Source: Gigaspora margarita (lineage: Eukaryota; Glomeromycota; Glomeromycetes; Diversisporales; Gigasporaceae). From it: a stretch of DNA of 64,000 bases. This document shows, piece after piece, positions 47,890 to 57,477 of this stretch (positions are counted from its first letter, which is position 1; each line of letters starts with the position of its first letter). The notes under the pieces were generated by a model, which did not search any database, was not told the DNA's origin, and worked only from the letters and a program-made list of their open reading frames with translations. A program made the position numbers and the translations under genes. Where the stretch lies: the NCBI GenBank assembly GCA_009809945.1, contig WTPW01000021.1:307846-371845 (forward strand). Reading direction: 5' to 3'.

Positions 47890-48003
47890 TAGAATTAAAA
47901 CTTCAATCCGGATATATTGGCATAAAATTATAATAATTTAGATCCGGGTTTATTTTATATCCGGATACATCCGGATATAAAACGTAGTGAAGTATTAACA
48001 CTA
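47890..48003. mobile_element. hAT-type MITE with TCCGGATAT repeats, 8-bp TSD
   Basis: TAGAATTAAAACTTC and, in reverse, TAGTGTTAATACTTC are the ends. The perfect 8-bp duplication is GTTGGGAC (47882-47889 and 48004-48011). Inside, AATCCGGATAT and ATATCCGGATACATCCGGAT form a small palindrome. It is 114 bp and non-coding. It lies just past the end of the proximal duplication and 12 bp from an N (47878). Confidence 0.88.
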
Positions 48004-48084
48004 GTTGGGACTGTTGATGCCTGACGAAACTGTAATAGAGTCATTGACATACATATTAGGCATCATTAGCAACAGCCCTATTAT

Positions 48085-49279
48085 CACCAGCAAAAAAAAA
48101 GTAGCTTACGTGATAGTTAAAGCTCTGAAGGACAATAATAATAACTTGTGCAGGCAATGCTAATTCGTTATTACTAAAAAAAGCTTTGTTATTGGTTTTG
48201 AGTTTTACTAATGACGTAAACAACATTTCTTTGTGGCGATGCCTAGGACTGTTTATCATTAGCTGAGTCCTTTACGGGTCATAAAAAATACTGTAGTTTT
48301 TACATATTAGGTAAAATTTTCATTTATGAAATATTTCTCATAATAATAAATACTATTTTTAAAATTTCACTTGTCAAAATTATTACTTCAAAATTTAAAT
48401 AATACTAAGTCCAAATTTATAACTTTAACTTGAACCATATTACGACTCTAGAGTCATAAATACTAATGCTAAAATAACAACTTTGTCATCATCAAAACAA
48501 AAATATTTCTGTCCCCGGTTTTGGCATGAATATATACGCTGTTATTTATTTATGTCTTCACTATGCAAACAACGATAAACAATATTACTATTGTCAGTCG
48601 AGAACTATAATTATAATGGTGTAAATGATGAAAAACGAAACCTAAGCTCAAAAAAATCGAAATTCCTAACGAAAGAAATACCACTGGCAATTTGTAAAAC
48701 TTTAGGAAAGGATGAAACTTTGAAGGTCTAGTAGATCGTGAAACAATGTGAAAGGTTATAGTAGTAAATAAAACATTTCTCAACGATGTCCATGTGCATT
48801 GTTTCTGTTAAACGATAGTGTTGCTTGTGTTCAGGAAATGCATAAGAAAACTTTTGTTTACTGCAAATAAAGCCAGCCTTAGGACTTTCGAACTTAGCTC
48901 TGATAAATTTGGCTAATAATCTGATTAATAATATAATTAGAATATGTCACGGGGTGTATTGTGATTGTTATGTCCAAACTATACATCTGTAAAAACTAGT
49001 TACGGCTGTGTCAAAAATATTTAAGCACCAATTTTTAAGTAGAAATAAAGCCGCAATCTGACCAAATCTAAATTGCATGTTATAACTTAAATTGATAGCG
49101 GCAATTTTATGTGCATTCATAGAAATTCTTTCGCCATATTAATTTCTGAGATAACTTAGCAATTTAATACTGCACCAAAAATCAATGTCAAAATACTTCA
49201 AGCTGCTAAGCCTAAATAGTTTTTATGATATGTATTTAAGTCCCTATAATATCAGATTCCATTTTCTAGTTTATTAAAG
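48085..49279. repeat. 1.2-kb direct duplication, copy 1
   Basis: From CACCAGCAAAAAAAAAGTAG to TCTAGTTTATTAAA this block is nearly identical to 52077-53264, with scattered single-base changes and small indels. The minus-strand frames at 48056-48259 and 48550-48783 recur in both copies; the first is unchanged over the shared part. They are short and unrecognised, so I do not call genes. The match ends abruptly at both sides. Confidence 0.9.
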
Positions 49280-49440
49280 AAATTCAATTTTGCCCATGAA
49301 AATGCGGTGTAATAGTTAAATGTGTATGCGAACTAGATTGTATCGATTTTTGGATTAAGTCGTTCAATTTTTGTAGCCTGTGTTGCCTTTGAGCGTGAGA
49401 TCTGCAGTCAAAATTTCCTTGCAATTCCGAGAAAGGAAAA

Positions 49441-49540
49441 ATCTCATCCACCCATTTTTATATGATATTGATATTGATATTGATATTGATATTGATATAG
49501 ATATTGATATTGATACTGATATTGATATTGAAATTGTATA
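49441..49540. repeat. GATATT microsatellite
   Basis: About eleven GATATT hexamers with a few single-base changes, near 49467-49535. The apparent Ser-Ile repeat protein on the minus strand (49364-49567) is a reading of this repeat. Confidence 0.85.
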
Positions 49541-49795
49541 GTTATAGCTATCGTCCTCATTACGCATTAGTGTTAGTTGTTAATTAGTTAAAAAATAAAA
49601 AAAATTCGATACAACTTCATTATCTTTTTAATTATATTTCAAGTATACGTTAGCAATTCTAATTTTTGGTTTTTTTTCTTATCGGATTTTTTACTGGCAG
49701 ATTAAATGATAATCAATGATCGTCAAAGCCATAAATAAAATGATCGTAGCGAGAGTTTGATAATCATTTCTGTATTTGTATCACATTCATATGAC

Positions 49796-49907
49796 TAGAG
49801 ATTGTACCCGTTGGGAAAACCTCTACCCGGTTACTATTAAATTACCCGGATATCCGGATAAATTACTATGTCACATGATTGCAAGTTCTACCCGGGTACA
49901 ATCACTA
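49796..49907. mobile_element. hAT-type MITE family T1, copy 2
   Basis: The TIRs TAGAGATTGTACCCG and, in reverse, TAGTGATTGTACCCG are flanked by the perfect 8-bp duplication CATATGAC (49788-49795, 49908-49915). The inside matches copy 1 (17935-18036): TTGGGAAAACCTCTACCCGG, ATTACCCGGATATCCGG and GCAAGTTCTACCCG. This copy keeps CpG/CCGG sites that copy 1 has lost. Confidence 0.93.
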
Positions 49908-49989
49908 CATATGACCATGGACCATAGTCAACAACAATCTTCTAGAACACTCAACAAAATCATGAGGGCACATAGTTCTAAAACATAAT

Positions 49990-50620
49990 ATGAGATAATA
50001 CTATTGTAATCTAATATTGTGAAGATTAACGTTTAGCAAAACGATTTAATTATGTCATTTCAAATCAGGTTTTGACCCGAATCATGATCAAAAATCTTTG
50101 AAAACCAATTCGTTCTTCAATAATTTCCATTCATGTGAAAATTTTTGATAAAAATGTTGTTACTATACCAGGAACAGAGTGATATGTAATATTACGAAGT
50201 ATATGGTTACTACGGCATTTTTAATGCCGTACATCCGCAAAAATCTCATAACTAATTGAACAATGCATTAAGCGCGGTAAAAAGGGAATTTCTACACTTA
50301 ATCATCACGATATGCATCACATAGTACTATATTTATCTATTCTATGATAATTGTTTAACCAAATATCACTTTAACAGGTTCTTGTCTTGATTAAAAGTGA
50401 ATGATGATCACTATAAAAAAAAGTCTTTTTTATTATTGTCTTTCGGAATTGCACTAACTAAATATGTTATAAACGCATTACGTGTCGCATTGGTATTTAA
50501 CATAGATAGATACAAATAGCGATTGAGGAAATTTCTAATATATAGAAAATTGTATATCCAGTATCTATGAGCTTGCCAGAGCAACCATACATCACGATCG
50601 CTGTCGCAGCATATGATCGA
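49990..50620. other. No supported gene
   Basis: AT-rich intergenic DNA. I see no gene, RNA or clear repeat. Confidence 0.5.
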
Positions 50621-50817
50621 TTGGTTGGCAGATCATGAAATCCAGATTAAAATAAAATTATAGTAAAAAATCTCGAAAACTATATTTTTTTGGGCTGCAT
50701 TTTTTAAGGTTAGGGGTTTAGGGTTAGAGATTGTTATAAAAAAAATTATAAATAAGTTAGTTTTAGAAGGCTAGCAGGTTAATTAAAAAATGTAGATTTC
50801 ATTATGATCTGCAACAA
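50621..50817. mobile_element. MITE with internal TTAGGG tract, copy 2
   Basis: TTGGTTGGCAGATCATGAAAT at the left and, in reverse, TTGTTGCAGATCATAATGAAAT at the right are the TIRs. The interior follows copy 1 (3492-3705): CCAGATTAAAAT.AAATTATAGTA, a TTAGGGGTTTAGGG tract at 50708-50726, then TTTTAGAAGG and CTAGCAGGTTAA. It lies 19 bp from the next MITE. Confidence 0.8.
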
Positions 50818-50836
50818 TTATTAATTAACCAAACGA

Positions 50837-51033
50837 GGGGGTCGTCTAAAGCCTGGCACCTTACGAAATTACCCGATATATAACCCGGATCAGTCCGGGC
50901 AAAACAAAGCGAAATGCGATTTTACTATATATAAATAAACTTCTCTCTAACTCAACCCTAACCCTAACCCTAAAAATCGGAAAATCAGAAAAATCAGGTA
51001 ATTTCATAAGGTGCCAGGCTTTAGACGTCCCCC
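50837..51033. mobile_element. MITE with 37-bp near-perfect TIRs and a CCCTAA tract
   Basis: GGGGGTCGTCTAAAGCCTGG and, in reverse, GGGGGACGTCTAAAGCCTGG continue through CACCTTA(C/T)GAAATTACC, about 37 bp with only two changes. The flanks repeat AAACGA (up to 10 bp if end bases are counted as target), so the target duplication is 6-10 bp. The inside has CCCTAACCCTAACCCTAA at 50956-50973 and CCCGATATATAACCCGG. No coding sequence is present. Confidence 0.9.
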
Positions 51034-51894
51034 AAACGAGGACAAACCATTTCTAAATTTAGATATATCATATGACCATGGGACTTATTTTCGGTATAAA
51101 GTGTTTGTTTATCAGTAAGATGAAAAAAATTTTAAAGTTTGAGCAAGGCCAAGCGAAGCGTGCCATGAGATATACCATAGAATTAAATTTATTTGATTAA
51201 AGGTCGAATTACATCTATCATGAAATCGTCTTATTGAAATTCTGCAATTAGCTAAACCGTATAATGATCTTCAAATTTTCTTGTATAAATATCGAATTAT
51301 TCCTGACGTAGCATGCTTGGTGTCAGCAAAATCTTGCTTTTGAATGGGCGTATGATTTCACATACTAAATGAATTCTGAATTTACGTTAATTTTTAATTG
51401 ACGTGTTATTACTTGATTTTCGTGAAATGACCCAGGCATGAGACCGCAGCAACATAATAAACTACTAAATAATTACGTATTATATAATTATTAATAATGA
51501 CAATAAAATTGCGCATTTTATCAATGACGATAATAGTAATTGATCTTTTTCATTGATGTTTATAGATAGTTCTTTATTGTTCATGCTTCAATTTTTTTTT
51601 ATCATTTATTCATTATATTTGAATCGATCTTTATCGCCATGTACTGCATATTTTTTCTTCAACTCTTTGTTGATTCACAAGGATATGGCTTTGTGACTCG
51701 TTATAAAGAATGTCTAAATATACTAAAAAATTCTGATCCTCAGTGTAACTCGAAATTCAAGCTAATACAAAAATCAACTTTGTTTGGTTTAAAAAATAGC
51801 AAAATTTTATTAAGATCATGCCATATTATTGGCACACCATTTGTTATATCTCATTATTGGGCGGCGAAGCCGCCCGCATATGCAATTTCTAGTT
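51034..51894. other. No confident gene
   Basis: An 85-codon plus-strand frame (51639-51896, starting MYCIFFLQLFVDSQGYGF) has a hydrophobic, signal-peptide-like start followed by Cys/Lys-rich sequence. Its last codons run through the hairpin GGCGGCGAAGCCGCC (51860-51874). I do not recognise a family, and it may be chance. Confidence 0.35.
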
Positions 51895-52075
51895 AAAAGT
51901 ATAATAAAGATAACACAAACTGAAACAAAATTAAACTTACGAGCCTGGTGAACTCGTATACATACGAATTTATAAATTGCTGATTGAAACTGAATAATCA
52001 TGTAAAATCCTTGAGATTTTTGCAAAAACCTTAGATACTTCTAGGTGTGAGTAAAACAAAATATAATACGTCCGA
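51895..52075. repeat. 181-bp direct repeat flanking the 1.2-kb block, left copy
   Basis: AAAAGTATAATAAAGATAAC to ACGTCCGA matches 53262-53442 with about ten differences. An N (52076) separates it from the 1.2-kb copy at 52077-53264, so the arrangement is repeat - N - 1.2-kb block - repeat. Confidence 0.9.
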
Positions 52076-52076
52076 N

Positions 52077-53264
52077 CACCAGCAAAAAAAAAGTAGCTTA
52101 CGTGATAGTTAAAGCTCTGAAGGACAATAATAATAACTTGTGCAGGCAATGCTAATTCGTTATTACTAAAAAAAGCTTTGTTATTGGTTTTGAGTTTTAC
52201 TAATGACGTAAACAACATTTCTTTGTGGCGATGCCTAGGACTGTTTATCATTAGCTGAGTCCTTTACGGGTCATAAAAAATACTGTAGTTTTTACATATT
52301 AGGTAAAATTTTCATTTATGAAATATTTCTCATAATAATAAATACTATTTTTAAAATTTCACTTGTCAAAATTATTACTTCAAAATTTAAATAATACTAA
52401 GTCCAAATTTATTACTTTAACTTGAAACATATTACGACTCTAGAGTCATAAATATTAATGCTAAAATAACAACTTCGTCATCATCAAAACAAAATATTTC
52501 TGTCCCCGGTTTTGGCATGAATATATACGCTGTTATTTATTTATGTCTTCACTATGCAAACAACGATAAACAGTATCATTGTCTGTCGAGAACTATAATT
52601 ATAATGGTGTAAATGATGAAAAACGAAACCTAAGCTCAAAAAAATCGAAATTCCTAACGAAAGAAATACCACTGGCAATTTGTAAAACTTTAGGAAAGGA
52701 TGAAACTTTGAACTAGTAAATCGTGAAACAATGTGAAAGGTTATAGTAGTAAATAAAATCATTTCTCAACGATGTAACATGTGAATTGTTGCTGTTAAAC
52801 GATAGTGTTGCTTGTGTTTAGGAAACGCATAAGAAAACTTTTGTTTACTGCAAATAAAGCCAGCCTTAGGGCTTTCGAACTTAGCTCTGATAAATTTGAC
52901 TAATAATCTGATTAATAATATAATTAGAATATGTCACAGGGTGTATTGTGATTGTTATGTCCAAACTATACATCTGTAAAAATTAGTTACGGCTGTGTCA
53001 AAAATATTTAAGCACCAATTTTAGGTAGAAATAAAGCCGCAATCTGACCAAATCTAAATTGCATGTTATAACTTAAATTGATAGCGGCAATTATATGTGC
53101 TTTCATAGAAATTCTTTCGGCATATTAATTTCTGAGATACATTAGCAATTTAATACTGTACCAAAAATCAATGTCAAAATACTTCAAGCTGCTAAGCCTA
53201 AATAGTTTTTATGATATGTATTTAAGTCCCTATAATATCAGATTCCATTTTCTAGTTTATTAAA
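52077..53264. repeat. 1.2-kb direct duplication, copy 2
   Basis: A near-identical copy of 48085-49279 with scattered substitutions and small indels (for example a 6-bp loss near 52573). It begins immediately after an N and runs directly into the right copy of the 181-bp repeat. The differences are real sequence changes, so it is not a simple re-use of one read set. Confidence 0.9.
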
Positions 53265-53442
53265 AGTATAATAAAGATAACACAAACTGAACAAAATTAA
53301 ACTTACGAGCCTGGTGAACTCGTAAACATATGAATTTCTAAATTGCTGATTGAAACTGAATAATCATGTAAAATTCTTGAGATTTTTGCAAAAAACCTTA
53401 GATACTTCTAGGTGTGAGTAAAACAAAATATAACACGTCCGA
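53262..53442. repeat. 181-bp direct repeat, right copy
   Basis: It matches 51895-52075. It follows the 1.2-kb block without a gap and is followed by unrelated sequence (GTCGTAGCAATAAG). Confidence 0.9.
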
Positions 53443-54234
53443 GTCGTAGCAATAAGTAAGAACGCTCATCTCGTAATAATCAAAGAATACTCGATTCAAT
53501 AAATAATAAACCAAAAAAGTAGCAACGCAATTTCTGCCTTCGATGAAAATGACAGTGTGTTTTTTTGTAACAAATAGGGTGATTCAAACCTAATGCTCAG
53601 GGTTTCTGATTTCAAAATTTCAAAACAGAATTAGGACTTTTTAAACCCCTATTTTTTGAAATAAGTTATCTTTGAATCATCTCCTAATAATCCTATTTTT
53701 ATGTGGTCGATGTAGAAGTTTTGAATGATTTTATTTGATAAAAAATCAAGCATTTAACATTTAGAATTCAAATTTTAAAAATAATTCCAATAAAGCACCA
53801 TAGTAATGAATTAATAGAAAAGTTATGCCTTTTAAGAAACAATGTTAACTCGTAGTTATGCACATTTATTCTAGATAACAAAATACTAAAAACTGTACTT
53901 AAAGATTTTAAAGATAGTAAGAATATAAATAGAAAATACAAATGTTCAAGACATTGAGCAATACATTGTTTTACGCCTAGTATAAAAAAATGCGATCAAA
54001 ACAATTCTTATATAACATCCCTTTAACCACAGAGAAAATGAAAACCGAATAAATAATTGTACAAGCTATTAACTAGAAATTTAATTATTAACTAGAAACT
54101 TTTATATAAGTTTCAACAAAATTATTTTGTATATGCAGCAATAAACAAAATAAGACCACATTTTGCTCAATCTTTTTAGTAAATTTGCTATCTATCCTTT
54201 ACAAAATCTAATTTTTTTTCATGTTCACTATTTA
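53443..54234. other. No supported gene
   Basis: AT-rich DNA without a recognised gene or repeat. Confidence 0.45.
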
Positions 54235-55226
54235 ACGGCTGTTCTTTTCTTTTAAAATTTCAATTCTTCTCTCCAATTTTTAATTATTTTCCATAACTTT
54301 CAAGGAAGTACGATTTTTAAATTCTAAATAATCTCGATAAATACAATAAACTATTAAAGGAGAAGGTGCAATTTGCAAAAAAAAACTTCTATATCAGCTC
54401 TTACAGCCTTTTGATAAATAGAATGTTTCACATTCTAGATACTATTAACTAGAAATTTTTATATAAGTTTCGATCAAAATTGTGGCTGACTTTTTTTTTT
54501 TTTAAAACATTCAATTCTTCTCTGCAATTTTTAGTTATTTTTTCCATACCTTTCAAGGAAGTACGATTTTTAATTTCTAAATAATCTCGATAAATGCAAA
54601 AGGAAAAGGTGCAAGTTTGTAAAAAGCTTTTATAACAGCTTTTACTACATTTGATAAGTAGAATGTTTAATTATTTCATCACTTTCTAAATTCATATCAA
54701 TTTTAATTTCTCCACCCCAAATTTTTTCAGCACATCCTTGATTATTCTATTTTTTTCTATCTATATTTTGTTTTATGTATTCTGATAGAAATGAATATCT
54801 TTGAATTTTTTAATAATTTCCTTTAGCTTAATTTTATGAATTAACTAACTTTTGGATTTTTTTCTTTATTATTACAACTTTTTCAAATATTTCACATGCT
54901 TTACTTTCCTCAATAACTGCAGCAAAATCGAAATAAGTAGTACCCAGCAAACCATCACCCAATAAAATAGCTACTGGTATCAAAGCAAAAGGAAACCACG
55001 CTCCTGCGATTATTGCCTACAGTATTTCTAGTAAATCGTTTCTCCATATCTTCTACCTGTTCTTTACATTTTTCAAATATTTAAACTATTTTTTTTCTCT
55101 CAATAATGAATTCTTTTAGATCGTTAATACTATTATTTAGGTGAAAATCAACATTAATAATTTCTTCATTAGTGGTATTTATTATTGAATAGAACTCATC
55201 TATCATTTTACTAAATTTAACAAGTA

Positions 55227-56187
55227 CCGTATAAGCGCGAAATAACGGGCCGGGGCGTTATTTCGAAATCCGGACACCCCCAAAATAACATATAGTGTCT
55301 CGAATTAACGCCCATGCGCGTCCCGAATTAACGCGCCCCAGATATAACCGGTAATTGATTCGTGCGGCAATTCAACTGCAACGTTGACATGGGCCATAAA
55401 AACTTAGTATTTATAGCTGTTCTTATCTATATAGTAAAAAATTTACCGAATGATTATTTTGCCGCTTCAATAAGTTTTTGATTTTTGGTAATGCAATATC
55501 TTGTTATTTACAGCTGATTCGAAAATTAGTGGGACATTTGAAAAATTTTCTTGTTTTTGAAACCTTTCGGTTTCGTCTTATGAAACATCTAACTCTTCGG
55601 AAACCATGTCACAGTCTTCGGAACTTCGGTCCGATAATGGCGATGCGATTTCCGAAGAGTTAGATGATTCATCCGAAAGGTTTCAAAAACGAGAAAATTT
55701 TTCAAGTGTCCAACTAATTTTCAAATCAGCTGTAATATAAGTGATAAGGTTAAATAAAATTCGAGCCAATCATTTATGTGAGATTGGATAATTATTAAGA
55801 ATAAAAGTGACTACTATATTTGATCAGAAATTATAAGCCCGATTATGAATTTCTTATGAGTCGCTTATGAATTTTTGTATGCATATAACCTAGTTGCTTA
55901 TAAATGTCTGTACATATGCACCTGATTACTTATAAATTTAGTACACTTATTATAATTTTATACGCTTAGATGATTTATCACTTTGTTACCCCCTTTATAA
56001 TTTTCAAATATATATTTATAGAACAATATTTTTGGGTCTTATTATGCAAGTTGCATGCGCGTTATTTTAAAAATATTTGGCTCCGAAAATCAGTTCTTAT
56101 TTCGAAATAACGCGCATGCGCGTACTCGAAATAACGCGCCGGTCAATCAATTAACGCGCAGGGGAGCGTTATTTCGCTCTTGTACGG
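55227..56187. mobile_element. TA-targeting TIR element with GCGC-rich ends
   Basis: The ends CCGTATAAGCGCGAAATAACG and, in reverse, CCGTACAAGAGCGAAATAACG are flanked by TA on both sides (55225-55226 and 56188-56189). Subterminal DNA is packed with CGAAATAACGC, ATGCGCG and AATTAACGCGC. It contains a fold-back at 55503-55740. TA target sites are the rule for Tc1/mariner-type and related elements. No transposase is present. Confidence 0.85.
55503..55740. repeat. Fold-back with ~100-bp arms
   Basis: TTACAGCTGATTCGAAAATT...TTTGAAAAATTTTC...TTTTTGAAACCTTTCGG...CATCTAACTCTTCGGAAA is mirrored, with a few changes, on the right up to 55735-55740. The spacer is about 25-30 bp. It lies inside the element 55227-56187 and may be a nested insertion. 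The 61-codon frame 55478-55663 is a reading of this palindrome. Confidence 0.85.
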
Positions 56188-56263
56188 TAATTCAATTGGT
56201 AAACGTTTGACAAGTTTTCTCGTGAATCCTTTGCCATTAACATCCTTCAAGTGGCGGACAGTG

Positions 56264-56312
56264 TTAGAAATCTTATGTTCTCATGCTCCCATGAGAACAT
56301 AATTTCTAATTT
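56264..56312. repeat. Short hairpin
   Basis: TTAGAAATCTTATGTTCTCATG pairs with CATGAGAACATAATTTCTAA around CTCC. Stem about 21 bp with one mismatch. It lies at the upstream edge of the pseudogene. Confidence 0.8.
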
Positions 56313-56481
56313 GAGAACTTTTATATAATTTATATAGCGCATAAATTTTCTCGACCACATGATGATATGCGCTAAAATTCTATTGGCCAAAATAAATCGC
56401 AGATCGTCATCGATTAAAAAGTATCTTTCGATATTAGGATAAGGGTAAGAATTCAGACGACATTAATAAAAGCCTATATAT

Positions 56482-56726
56482 GGGGTAAGTCAATAGAAAT
56501 CAAGCAAATTTTTTATATTAAAATTTTTTTAAACTTTGAACAGAAATAACTTAACAAAAATTCAATCAAATTTGATAATTTTTTTTTTAAAATAATTTCA
56601 TAAATCTATAGAATTAATTTAAAAAAATTTTATCAAATTTGATCAAGTTTTTGTTAAATTATCTTGATTTAAACTTTTAAAAAAGTTACTAAAAAAAATT
56701 TGCTTGATTTCTATTGACTCACCCCC
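56482..56726. mobile_element. Fold-back MITE next to the duplication edge
   Basis: GGGGTAAGTCAATAGAAATC and, in reverse, GGGGTGAGTCAATAGAAATC begin arms of about 110 bp that continue through AAGCAAATTTTTT and TCAAATTTGAT. It ends only about 15 bp from the left boundary of the distal channel-gene duplication. Confidence 0.8.
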
Positions 56727-56936
56727 ATTTATATATAAATATTGTATATTTTAAATTATTTATATATAAAGTTTATAATTAATACTGCTTTTATTGCAGT
56801 TTCTAGTTATACTTATTGGATTAAATACTTGATGACTGATTTAACTAAATCAAGAATTTACAAGCTATATTATTCTTCAAAAGAAGTTTAGTTCTATATG
56901 TATATAATTTATAATCAATTATATTTTTTTAAAGTA

Positions 56937-57073
56937 CTAAATAATTATTTTTTGTAATCCTTCTACTACCTTTTTTTCTAGTTCTTCTCTTTGTTTTTCT
57001 TTTTCTGGCAGTGCAACTACTTCTATTAGCAATCCTTCTACATTATTATCTTTTGCTAGGGTATCTAAAATTG
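56937..57073 (-). CDS. Conserved coiled-coil coding module downstream of the distal channel gene
   Basis: Minus-strand reading ILAILDTLAKDNNVEGLL.. then PEKEKQREELEKKVVEGLQK, ending TAG. It is the counterpart of 41575-41711. It is open in both copies, while the DNA between it and the channel gene has unbalanced indels, which argues for coding constraint. The upstream exon is not identified. Confidence 0.4.
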
Positions 57074-57477
57074 CTAGAATTTATATTGTTGTATAGAGTG
57101 TTTGTTGGTCAATAATAATATTTATATGTAATAACCCGATTTTTAGTGATATAAGCTGTTAGTAAAATAATTGTTAGTGAAGTTATTTTAATAACAATAT
57201 AAGTTATAGTATTAACTTTATTCAAAATTCAAAACCAACAAAATGCCAGTAAATTGATTGTTTATAAAATGAAACAAAAATATAATAGATACTCTAAATA
57301 TAAGAAATGATCTAATAATAAACTAGTTATAAAACTATATAATAATAAAAAAAGAGATCTATTAAATAAACAAAGCAATTATATAATAGCTAAAATAAAA
57401 TTTTTATGTGCTATTCTATTGCTATATTTTATATTGTTGTTTAAAAATTTTGTACATACAAATTTTAGTATGAAAAA

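Larger units (their letters stand above)
54235..56263 (-). pseudogene. Broken helical/membrane protein gene split by a TA-targeting element
   Basis: The minus-strand coding remnant runs from about 56263 (HLKDVNGKGF..RLPIEL) across the insertion at 55227-56187 and on from 55224 (LVKFSKMIDEFYS, INDLKEFIIERKK, IFEKCKEQVEDMEK). It then gives a membrane-like segment (FPFALIPVAILLGDGLLG, about 55000-54945) and IWGGEIKIDMNLESDEIIK (about 54720-54665). It has a stop at about 55085 and several frame changes. The last part is tandemly duplicated (about 54240-54430 and 54492-54672). The layout is long helices around a hydrophobic segment. I do not recognise the family. If the element is removed with one TA, the two halves read in one frame. 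Confidence 0.6.

Noticed and set aside
49364..49567. Minus-strand frame with a Ser-Ile repeat
   Set aside because: It is the translation of the GATATT microsatellite.
51895..53442. Small LTR retroelement (181-bp repeats around 1.2 kb)
   Set aside because: The internal block also exists without these flanks at 48085-49279, and the repeats lack LTR-type ends; an N at one junction makes an assembly cause possible.
55478..55663. 61-codon frame on the plus strand
   Set aside because: It falls within a fold-back with ~100-bp arms.
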